DNA of 5,145 nucleotides from Rhodobacterales bacterium. Its GTDB lineage: Bacteria > Pseudomonadota > Alphaproteobacteria > Rhodobacterales > Rhodobacteraceae. Made by a program: the position numbers and the translations under genes. The stretch is from contig JAAFHS010000227.1 of the NCBI GenBank assembly GCA_013298485.1, positions 1 to 5,145 on the forward strand, read 5' to 3'. Shown in pieces: positions 1-5,145 of the stretch. How positions within the stretch are numbered: position 1 is the first letter of the stretch; each line of letters begins with the position of its first letter. The notes beneath the pieces were generated by a model. The model searched no databases. It was not told the origin of the DNA and was given only the letters and a program-made list of their open reading frames with translations.

Positions 1-2
1 AA

Positions 3-1985
3 GAACTGGTCGCCTATTTCGCAGGCCCGGTGCAGGTGGCGGCCGATGGCTATGCCCGCACGACCTTCACCCTGCCGTCGTTCAACGGCACGGTGAAGGT
101 GATGGCTGTTGCATGGTCGGGTACCGCCGTGGGGCAGGCCAGCGCGGATGTGCTGGTGCGCGATCCCGTGGTGGTGACGGCCAGCCTGCCGCGCTTCATG
201 TCGCCAGGTGATGAGTCGCGCCTGCTGCTGGAGATCGTGCATGCCACCGGGCCATCGGGTGAGATGAAACTGGCACTTGCAGGCAATGGCGTCACACTTG
301 GCGATGTGCCGGGGACCTTCACGCTGACCGATCTGGGCAAGCAGGTGTTTGCGGTGCCCGTGACAGCGGGGGCCGTGGGGAACCAGACGATTACGGTGAC
401 GCTGACCACGCCGGACGGGCGCGAACTGGTGAAAACCCTGACCCTGCCGGTGCAGGTGAATGATCCAGAAGTGGCGCGCGTGACGCGGCTTGATCTGGCC
501 AAGGGGCAGACCTTTACCTTTGACGAGGCGGTCTTTGCCGATCTTGTGCCGGGATCGGGGCGTGCCACGCTGGCCGTCGGGCCGATTGCCCGGCTGAATG
601 CACCGGGCATCTTGGCGGCCCTTGACCGCTACCCCTACGGCTGTACCGAACAGATGACATCCAAGGCGATGCCACTGCTCTATTTCGACGAAATCGCCAC
701 GGCGATGGGGTCGACAACCGAAGATGGCGATGTGGCCACCCGCGTGCAGGCGGCGATCGGGGATATCCTGCTCAATCAGTCGGCCGAAGGGGCCTTTGGC
801 CTCTGGGGGTCGGGCAGCGGGGATATGTGGCTGGATGCCTATGTCACCGATTTCCTCAGCCGGGCCAAGGCCGCGGGCTATGCCGTGCCGGATCAGGCGT
901 TCAAATCGGCCCTCGCCAACCTGCGCAATCAGGTGAACTATGCGCCCGATTTCGATGCGACGACCAATGGCGGGGGTACCGCCCTTGCCTATGCGCTGAT
1001 GGTGCTTGCACGTGAAGGTGCGGCTGCCGTAGGCGATCTGCGCTATTATGCGGATGTGAAGGGCGATGATTTCACAACGCCTCTGGCGCAGGCGCAACTG
1101 GGCGCGGCACTGGCCAGCTATGGTGATCAGGTCCGCGCCGATGCGATGTTCGCCCGCGCGGCGGCCACCGTGAATGCACGCCCCGAAGGCACCGATCAGA
1201 TCTTCCGCGTCGATTTCGGCACGGATTACCGCGATGTCGCGGGCTTGCTGACCCTGGCGGTGGAGGCGGGTTCGACCGCGATTGACCGCGAGGCGCTGAC
1301 CGACCGGATCGCCGTGCGCGGATCGGGCCTGTCGACGCAAGAGGCGACATGGGCGCTTTTGGCCGCCCATGCGCTGATCGGCGGGGCGGGCAGCGATGGC
1401 ATCACCATGAACGGCGATCCGGCGACGGGGCCGCTGGTGCGGGTGCTGGATGCCAATGCCACGACACCGACCATCGTGGGCAATACCGGGGCGGATACGA
1501 CCGTGACCGTTTCCGTCTACGGCGTGCCTGCGGAACCCGAACCCGCAGGCGGGAATGGCTATCAGATCACCCGCAGCTATTTTACCCTGACGGGGGAGCC
1601 TGTGAACCTTGATGCGGTCAAGGTCGGCGACCGGCTGGTCACCGTGCTGGAGGTGACGCCCTTTGCAAAGGGCGAGGCACGCCTGATGGTGGCCGATCCG
1701 CTGCCTGCGGGGTTCGAGATCGACAACCCGAACCTGATCTCGTCGGGCTATACCAGCAGCATGGACTGGTTGAATGCCGAGGTCACGGTCACCCATGCCG
1801 AATTCCGGCAGGACCGTTTCCTGACGGCGATTGACCGGTACAGCAATGAAACCTTCAAGCTCGCCTATGTCGTCCGCGCGATTTCACCGGGGGTGTTTCA
1901 CCATCCGGCAGCGTCGGTCGAAGACATGTACCGCCCGGATTACCGTGCCCGCACGGATGCCGGGACGCTGACCATTTCTGAATAA
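3..1985 (+). CDS. yfhM: Bacterial alpha-2-macroglobulin, YfhM type, 5'-truncated by the window edge
   Basis: This is the C-terminal part of a large protease-trapping macroglobulin; 660 codons are visible and the reading frame is open to the left edge, so the GTG at 30 is internal and not the start. Family members are usually about 1,500-1,900 residues, periplasmic and often lipid-anchored, but the N-terminus is not visible here. The fragment opens in the A2M/MG7 region (FNGTVKVMAVAWSG, then VRDPVVVTASLPRFMSPGD). Next come a beta-rich MG8/CUB-like part and a helical thioester domain (roughly residues 190-480 of the fragment). That domain starts with YPYGCTEQ, whose Cys-Thr-Glu-Gln codons lie at 642-653. 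The motif matches CxEQ, in which Cys and Gln form the internal thioester that couples to an attacking protease. The last ~145 residues fit the bacterial MG10 domain. The stop is followed one base later by pbpC, the classic partner. The family call is firm; the domain limits are estimates. Confidence 0.93.
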   Translation, partial: ELVAYFAGPVQVAADGYARTTFTLPSFNGTVKVMAVAWSGTAVGQASADVLVRDPVVVTASLPRFMSPGDESRLLLEIVHATGPSGEMKLALAGNGVTLGDVPGTFTLTDLGKQVFAVPVTAGAVGNQTITVTLTTPDGRELVKTLTLPVQVNDPEVARVTRLDLAKGQTFTFDEAVFADLVPGSGRATLAVGPIARLNAPGILAALDRYPYGCTEQMTSKAMPLLYFDEIATAMGSTTEDGDVATRVQAAIGDILLNQSAEGAFGLWGSGSGDMWLDAYVTDFLSRAKAAGYAVPDQAFKSALANLRNQVNYAPDFDATTNGGGTALAYALMVLAREGAAAVGDLRYYADVKGDDFTTPLAQAQLGAALASYGDQVRADAMFARAAATVNARPEGTDQIFRVDFGTDYRDVAGLLTLAVEAGSTAIDREALTDRIAVRGSGLSTQEATWALLAAHALIGGAGSDGITMNGDPATGPLVRVLDANATTPTIVGNTGADTTVTVSVYGVPAEPEPAGGNGYQITRSYFTLTGEPVNLDAVKVGDRLVTVLEVTPFAKGEARLMVADPLPAGFEIDNPNLISSGYTSSMDWLNAEVTVTHAEFRQDRFLTAIDRYSNETFKLAYVVRAISPGVFHHPAASVEDMYRPDYRARTDAGTLTISE

Positions 1986-1986
1986 G

Positions 1987-4026
1987 ATGCGTGCGCGTTG
2001 GTTCTTTGGATTGGCGGCGGGGATGTTCCTCGCCGCCTTTTCCGTGGACCGCGTCCAGGATTGGGTTGATACGACGGTGCTGCCGCCCCTCGTCCTGCAA
2101 ACCTCGGTCGAGGTGGTGGACCGTCATGGTGCCTTACTGCGCGCCTATACCGTCGCCGATGGGCGCTGGCGGCTGGCAGTCGCGCCGGACGGGGTGGATG
2201 CCGATTACCTATCGATGCTGATCGCGTTCGAGGACAAGCGGTTCTACGACCATGGTGGCGTCGATTTCCTGTCCCTGTCGCGTGCACTTGCGCAGGCGGC
2301 CTGGAACGGGCGGGTGATTTCGGGCGGGTCCACCCTGACGATGCAGGTGGCACGCCTGCTGGAGGACAGCGGCACCGGGGCCTATGCGGGCAAGCTGCGC
2401 CAGATCCGCGTCGCCTGGGCGCTGGAGGATCGGCTGACCAAGGATCAGATCCTGCAATTGTACCTGCATCTGGCCCCCTTTGGCGGCAATCTGGAAGGCG
2501 TGCGCGCTGCCACGATCTCATATTTCGGCAAGGAACCCCGCCGCCTGACGCCCGCCGAGGCCGCCCTGCTGGTGGCGATCCCGCAATCCCCCGAATCCCG
2601 CCGCCCCGACCGTGCCCCCGATGTGGCCGAAGCCGCCCGCGCCCGCGTGCTGGCGCGTGCTGTGGGCGATGGCATCATCGATGCCGATCAGGCGCAGGCG
2701 GCCCTGACCGAACCCGTGCCAAGCGTCCGCAAACCCTTTCCCGCCTATGCACCGCATCTGGCCGACCGCGTCGTGCACGACGCGCCCCTTGTGGCCCTGC
2801 ACCGCACCACCATCGACCTTGCCCTGCAGAAAAAGCTTGAGGCGCTGGCGGCAGAGGTCGTGGCCGGCCGGGGTGAGCGGGTGCAGGTCGCAATGGTCGT
2901 CGCCGACCATGCGTCGGGCGAGGTGCTGGCATCGGTGGGATCAGCCGCCTATCAGGGCGATGCGCGGCAGGGCTTTGTCGATATGACGCAGGCCCTGCGA
3001 TCGCCGGGGTCCACCCTGAAACCGCTGGTCTACGGATTGGCCTTCGACGAAGGGCTGGCGCATCCCGAAACCCTGATCGACGACAAACCTGCCAGTTTCG
3101 GCGGCTATGCGCCTTTGAATTTCGACAAGCTTTATCGCGGCACGATCCGCATCCGCGAGGCGTTGCAGGGCTCGCGTAACATTCCCGTGGTGATGCTGCT
3201 GGATGCGATGGGGCCTGCCGCACTGCTGGCCGCACTCGACAAGGCCGGGGTGCGCGCGGTGGTGCCGGGCGGGCAGCCGGGGCTCGCGGTGGCCCTTGGC
3301 GGCGTGGGGGTCAGCCTGACGGATATGGTCCAGCTTTATGCCGCCATCGCGCGTGGCGGCGTGGCCCTGCCGCTGACGCATCTGCAGGATGGCGCGCAAG
3401 CCGAAGGGCAGCGCGTGCTGTCGGCGGTGGCCGCATGGCAGGTGGGCGATATTCTGGCAGGGCTTGCCCCGCCGCCCGGTGCCCCGGAAAACCGGCTGGC
3501 CTACAAGACGGGCACCAGTTACGGGCACCGCGATGCCTGGGCCATCGGGTTCGATGGCGCGCATGTGGTGGGCATCTGGATGGGCCGCGCCGATGGCACA
3601 CCGGTGCCGGGCGCGTTCGGGGCCGATGTGGCAGCGCCCGTGCTGTTTCAGGCGTTCGGGCGGCTGAAACGCGATCTGGCCCCGCAACCCCCCGCCCCGC
3701 CATCCACACTGCTGGTGTCGAACGCCCAACTGCCCCAACCGCTGCAACGCTTCCGCTCGCGCAATGCGGCGTTTGATGCAGCCCCGGATGCGCCCGCCGT
3801 GGCCTTTCCCCCCGACGGGGCCGAGGTGGAGCTGCTGGCGCAGGGCCTGAAAGTGCGGGTCACGGGGGGGACGGCCCCCTTCACCTGGATGGCCGATGGC
3901 GTGCCGCTGGCCGTGGCCCTGCGTGAGCGTGAGGCCTTGCTGACCCTGCCCGGTGCGGGCTTTGTGACACTGTCGGTGATTGATGCCGAAGGGCGGTCGG
4001 CACGGGCGAGCATCCGGGTGTGGTAA
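1987..4026 (+). CDS. pbpC: Penicillin-binding protein 1C (bifunctional peptidoglycan glycosyltransferase/transpeptidase)
   Basis: A class A-type PBP of 679 residues (E. coli PbpC is about 770), facing the periplasm from an inner-membrane anchor at about residues 4-20 after a short basic start (MRAR). The GT51 domain shows EDKRFYDHGG (catalytic-type Glu82), GGSTLTMQ at 113-120 and the KDQILQLYLHLAPFGG block at 152-167. Gln139 stands where many class A PBPs carry the second catalytic Glu. The transpeptidase domain has all three motifs: STLK at 342-345 (nucleophile Ser342), SRN at 396-398 and KTGTS at 507-511. Residues ~603-679 match the C-terminal domain specific to PBP1C (BiPBP_C). The ATG lies one base after the stop of the macroglobulin gene, and no good Shine-Dalgarno sequence is seen, so translational coupling is likely. 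Codon use matches the upstream gene. PBP1C is generally accessory and poorly sensitive to many beta-lactams; that is family knowledge, not shown here. Confidence 0.96.
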   Translation: MRARWFFGLAAGMFLAAFSVDRVQDWVDTTVLPPLVLQTSVEVVDRHGALLRAYTVADGRWRLAVAPDGVDADYLSMLIAFEDKRFYDHGGVDFLSLSRALAQAAWNGRVISGGSTLTMQVARLLEDSGTGAYAGKLRQIRVAWALEDRLTKDQILQLYLHLAPFGGNLEGVRAATISYFGKEPRRLTPAEAALLVAIPQSPESRRPDRAPDVAEAARARVLARAVGDGIIDADQAQAALTEPVPSVRKPFPAYAPHLADRVVHDAPLVALHRTTIDLALQKKLEALAAEVVAGRGERVQVAMVVADHASGEVLASVGSAAYQGDARQGFVDMTQALRSPGSTLKPLVYGLAFDEGLAHPETLIDDKPASFGGYAPLNFDKLYRGTIRIREALQGSRNIPVVMLLDAMGPAALLAALDKAGVRAVVPGGQPGLAVALGGVGVSLTDMVQLYAAIARGGVALPLTHLQDGAQAEGQRVLSAVAAWQVGDILAGLAPPPGAPENRLAYKTGTSYGHRDAWAIGFDGAHVVGIWMGRADGTPVPGAFGADVAAPVLFQAFGRLKRDLAPQPPAPPSTLLVSNAQLPQPLQRFRSRNAAFDAAPDAPAVAFPPDGAEVELLAQGLKVRVTGGTAPFTWMADGVPLAVALREREALLTLPGAGFVTLSVIDAEGRSARASIRVW

Positions 4027-4032
4027 GGGGTC

Positions 4033-4092
4033 GATGGGCAGATTGCCCATCCTACATCACGCCCGCCGCGTAGGATGGGCAATCTGCCCATC
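4033..4092. repeat. Paired REP element (REPIN/BIME-like), perfect 23-bp inverted repeat
   Basis: The arms at 4033-4055 and 4070-4092 are exact reverse complements (23 of 23) around a 14-nt centre at 4056-4069. The right arm reads GTAG (4070-4073), then GATGGGCA-ATC-TGCCCATC (4074-4092), an 8-bp palindrome with a 3-nt loop. The left arm is the same unit on the other strand, so the two GTAG heads face inward. A GTAG tetranucleotide followed by a short palindrome is the hallmark of REP sequences moved by RAYT (TnpA-REP) transposases, and two REPs in inverted order form a REPIN. It lies 6 bases after the pbpC stop and 6 bases from the maiA stop. It can form one long hairpin or two small ones. It may end or protect both converging transcripts, though no T-run follows either side. 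That it is repeated elsewhere in the genome is inferred. Confidence 0.75.
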
Positions 4093-4098
4093 ACACCG

Positions 4099-4728
4099 TC
4101 AAACAGGCTGATGCCGGTCCGGATGCGCGGCCTGCACGGCGGGCAAATCCTCCAGCGCCGCCATGACCCTGTTGATGCGCCGCATCGCCGTCAGATCAAG
4201 GCCGATGCGCCGTGCGTTGTAAATCTGCGGCACAAGGCAGATGTCGGCAAGGCTGACCGCATCGCCATGGCAATAGCGCCCCGCCGCCACGGGCAGCATC
4301 GCCTCGAACGCCGCAAGCCCCGGTGCCATGAAATGGCGCATCCAGTCATCCGCCGTGACGCGCCCCTCTGATATCCTTGCCGCAAAGCTGCGCACCGACA
4401 GGTTGCAGACCGGGGCCACCTCCATCGCAATCGCATAGGCAAGTGCCCGCACTTGCGCCCGCCCCGCCGGATCATCCGGCAGAAACCCCGCCTGACGCGT
4501 CTCGTTCAGATATTCGAGGATCGCCAGCGACTGCGTCAGGCTGATCCCGTCAATCGCAAGGCTGGGCACCAGGCCCTGCGGGTTCCGCGCAAGATTTTCC
4601 GGGGAACGCTGCGCGCCCCCCACCAGATCAATGGGCACGGCATCATAAGCAAGACCCACAAGGTTCAACCCGATCCGCACGCGATACGCAGCCGAGGATC
4701 GCCAGTAATCATACAGCACGGGGGTCAT
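4099..4728 (-). CDS. maiA: Maleylacetoacetate isomerase (zeta-class glutathione S-transferase)
   Basis: A 209-residue cytoplasmic protein, close to the 210-220 usual for the family. The enzyme isomerises 4-maleylacetoacetate to 4-fumarylacetoacetate using glutathione, the step between homogentisate dioxygenase and fumarylacetoacetase in tyrosine breakdown. The N-terminal thioredoxin-fold half carries RSSAAYRVRIGLNL (residues 10-23), the zeta-class signature with Ser11/Ser12. It also has NPQGLVPSL at 49-57 with the expected cis-Pro55, and TQSLAILEYL at 65-74, where Gln66-Ser67 fit the glutathione gamma-glutamyl site. The helical half has PVCNLSV at 106-112 and SLADICLVPQIYNARR at 159-174, a strong zeta-class block. 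The Cys of the eukaryotic SSCS motif is Ala here, as in many bacterial members. The ATG at 4726-4728 is preceded by a good ribosome binding site. The gene converges on pbpC, and no other tyrosine-pathway gene is in view. A maleylpyruvate isomerase is the main alternative. Confidence 0.9.
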   Translation of the reverse strand: MTPVLYDYWRSSAAYRVRIGLNLVGLAYDAVPIDLVGGAQRSPENLARNPQGLVPSLAIDGISLTQSLAILEYLNETRQAGFLPDDPAGRAQVRALAYAIAMEVAPVCNLSVRSFAARISEGRVTADDWMRHFMAPGLAAFEAMLPVAAGRYCHGDAVSLADICLVPQIYNARRIGLDLTAMRRINRVMAALEDLPAVQAAHPDRHQPV

Positions 4729-4736
4729 ACAGCGCG

Positions 4737-4743
4737 CCTTTCC
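4737..4743 (-). promoter_or_regulatory. Ribosome binding site of maiA
   Basis: On the minus strand the bases read GGAAAGG, ending 8 nt before the ATG at 4728. The purine-rich match and the spacing support this start codon for maiA. The site is also part of one of the CGGAAA motifs that recur in the upstream region, so the RBS could be covered by a regulator that binds those motifs; that second point is speculative. Confidence 0.6.
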
Positions 4744-4761
4744 GTCAACCTCCCGCCATGG

Positions 4762-4840
4762 ATAGCGGAAAGGCGGGTGGTCTTGCCAGCCTGTTTTCGC
4801 CCGTGGTCACGCGCGTCGAACGGCGCGCGCTTTCCGCTAT
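4762..4840. repeat. 11-bp inverted repeat ATAGCGGAAAG upstream of maiA
   Basis: ATAGCGGAAAG at 4762-4772 is matched exactly by CTTTCCGCTAT at 4830-4840, 57 bases apart. The core TTTCCG/CGGAAA also appears at 4739-4744, 4840-4845 and 4872-4877, giving five copies within about 140 bp. TTTCCGTCA occurs twice as a direct repeat, at 4739-4747 and 4840-4848. The placement just upstream of the maiA start suits a regulator that binds several half-sites, but the regulator is not identifiable from sequence. Confidence 0.5.
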
Positions 4841-4864
4841 TTCCGTCACGTCAAGGATTGCGCG

Positions 4865-4879
4865 GTTTTCACGGAAAAC
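4865..4879. promoter_or_regulatory. Palindrome GTTTTC-ACG-GAAAAC, possible operator
   Basis: A perfect 6-bp inverted repeat around a 3-nt centre, about 140 bp upstream of the maiA start and next to the TTTCCG/CGGAAA cluster. Its size and symmetry fit a dimeric helix-turn-helix regulator site. It could equally be a chance small hairpin. Confidence 0.3.
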
Positions 4880-4955
4880 TCACGGTGGATGCCACGGCGC
4901 GCTGTTAACTATTGGGAGCGATCTGAAGATTAGTCGGGTCGCCAGGGCGCTGTCC

Positions 4956-4968
4956 GGGATCTGATCCC
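4956..4968. promoter_or_regulatory. Palindrome GGGATC-T-GATCCC, possible operator
   Basis: A perfect 6-bp inverted repeat around a single central base. A weaker outer pairing (CCGGG at 4954-4958 with CCCGG at 4974-4978) is an alternative fold. The short, near-gapless symmetry fits a DNA-binding dimer better than an RNA hairpin, whose loop here would be one base. No regulator can be named. Confidence 0.28.
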
Positions 4969-5007
4969 CTCAACCCGGCGCACCCTGCCAGTGATTGAAC
5001 GGCAGTT

Positions 5008-5036
5008 TTGAACGGCGACGATTTCTTGTGTATGTA
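5008..5036 (+). promoter_or_regulatory. Weak candidate sigma-70-type promoter reading rightward
   Basis: TTGAAC at 5008-5013 and TATGTA at 5031-5036 are 17 bases apart. The -35 matches 4 of 6 consensus bases; the -10 matches only 3 of 6. It sits at the most A+T-rich stretch of the window (about 5019-5040), and the TTGAACGGC at 5008-5016 is a direct repeat of 4995-5003, 13 bp upstream. A start near 5043 would place the two hairpins at 5051-5065 and 5067-5144 at the 5' end of the transcript. The match is poor, so this is tentative. Confidence 0.25.
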
Positions 5037-5050
5037 TTTGACCGCTGATC

Positions 5051-5065
5051 GCCCGCATTTCGGGC
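5051..5065. repeat. Small hairpin GCCCG-CATTT-CGGGC
   Basis: A 5-bp GC stem with a 5-nt loop, directly before the larger stem-loop at the right edge. No T-run follows on either strand, so it is not a convincing terminator. It may be the first element of a structured leader. Confidence 0.4.
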
Positions 5066-5066
5066 A

Positions 5067-5144
5067 CTGAACTGGCGCAGCCTCTGGGGGCGGGCAGCAT
5101 TTTCCCCAATTTCCGGGGCCCAAGGCTGCGCCAGATTGTTTCAG
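5067..5144. repeat. Long stem-loop at the right edge, possible structured RNA or element end
   Basis: CTGGCGCAGCCT at 5072-5083 pairs exactly with AGGCTGCGCCAG at 5123-5134. The stem extends inward after a bulged C5084 by TGGG (5085-5088) with CCCA (5119-5122). It extends outward by CTGAA (5067-5071) with TTCAG (5140-5144) across a 5-nt bulge (5135-5139). The inner ~30 nt can form CCCC (5104-5107) with GGGG (5115-5118). This gives about 21 pairs in a layered fold. It could be a leader structure, a small RNA or the end of a repeat element; I recognise no named RNA family, and the window ends before its boundary is clear. Confidence 0.45.
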
Positions 5145-5145
5145 C

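Larger units (their letters stand above)
4729..5145. other. Intergenic region upstream of maiA, rich in palindromes, no convincing gene
   Basis: About 417 bp without a supportable coding sequence. A plus-strand frame from 4758 to 4964 (68 codons) has no Shine-Dalgarno sequence (cctcccgcc precedes it) and loses the local third-position G/C bias after about 35 codons. A minus-strand frame ending at 4905 and open to the right edge holds CPKCG but uses mixed codons (ata, agg, cga, gga) unlike the neighbouring genes. No tRNA-like cloverleaf is seen; there is no T-loop GTTCRA block. The region holds several inverted repeats, listed separately, plus a weak hairpin CTGCC/GGCAG (4985-4989 with 5001-5005) followed by TTTT. 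It presumably carries the maiA promoter and the control region or 3' end of a gene beyond the right edge. Confidence 0.6.

Noticed and set aside
30..32. GTG at 30 as the start of the macroglobulin gene
   Set aside because: The frame is open to the left edge and encodes family-like sequence (ELVAYFAGP) before it; the protein family is far longer.
2941..4050. A 369-codon minus-strand open frame opposite pbpC
   Set aside because: It lies wholly antisense to a well-supported pbpC with all catalytic motifs. Its predicted protein is a His/Arg/Gly/Pro-rich mix without domains, as expected from high-GC shadow frames.
4453..4908. A 151-codon plus-strand open frame over the maiA 5' half and upstream region
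   Set aside because: It is antisense to the conserved zeta-class GST N-terminal half, has no recognisable domain, and its codon pattern is explained by the maiA frame.
4758..4964. A 68-codon plus-strand frame starting ATG, divergent from maiA
   Set aside because: There is no Shine-Dalgarno sequence, it starts only 29 bases from the maiA start with no room for promoters, its coding bias fades within the frame, and no domain is seen.
4915..4990. Possible tRNA near the GGGATCTGATCCC palindrome
   Set aside because: There is no T-loop consensus, no paired acceptor stem and no anticodon arm in register.
4905..5123. A minus-strand frame with a TTG start and a CPKCG motif, open toward the right edge
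   Set aside because: A zinc-ribbon-like CxxC is tempting, but the second Cys pair is poorly placed, rare codons are frequent, third-position GC is well below that of the neighbours, and strong palindromes run through it. It could be revisited with flanking sequence.
5067..5144. SRP RNA, 6S RNA or RNase P RNA as an explanation for the right-edge fold
   Set aside because: The GGAAGCAGC-type SRP tetraloop region and the RNase P GAGGAAAGTCC block are absent, and a 6S layout cannot be supported from this partial fold.

Overview
The window looks like chromosomal DNA from a high-GC alphaproteobacterium, most likely a member of the Rhodobacteraceae. This rests on the strong G/C preference at third codon positions and on the character of the three proteins. 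It is an inference from composition and protein flavour, not from a marker gene.

Positions 3-4026, plus strand: a two-gene envelope module. The first gene enters from the left edge and is the C-terminal part (660 codons visible) of a YfhM-type bacterial alpha-2-macroglobulin with an intact Cys-Thr-Glu-Gln thioester motif. One base after its stop codon begins a full-length pbpC, encoding penicillin-binding protein 1C with a membrane anchor, a GT51 glycosyltransferase domain, a transpeptidase domain and the C-terminal domain typical of PBP1C. The pair is a known conserved partnership. The usual reading is that the macroglobulin traps proteases that breach the outer membrane while PBP1C makes or repairs peptidoglycan nearby.

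Positions 4027-4098: a 72-bp gap between convergent genes, almost wholly filled by a perfect 23-bp inverted repeat with a 14-nt centre. Each arm is itself a GTAG tetranucleotide followed by an 8-bp palindrome with a 3-nt loop. This is the architecture of a paired REP element (REPIN/BIME-like), and it is the most distinctive non-coding structure in the window.

Positions 4099-4728, minus strand: a complete zeta-class glutathione transferase, best called maleylacetoacetate isomerase (maiA), of tyrosine/homogentisate catabolism. It has a plausible ribosome binding site.

Positions 4729-5145: about 417 bp with no convincing gene but dense secondary structure. It holds a cluster of TTTCCG/CGGAAA motifs with an 11-bp inverted repeat, a GTTTTC-ACG-GAAAAC palindrome, a GGGATC-T-GATCCC palindrome, two TTGAACGGC direct repeats that overlap a weak promoter-like arrangement at the window's most A+T-rich stretch, and a long stem-loop that runs to the right edge. 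It is probably the upstream region of maiA plus the leader or control region of something beyond the right edge. No wholly new system is evident. The REP pair and the structured right edge deserve the most follow-up.
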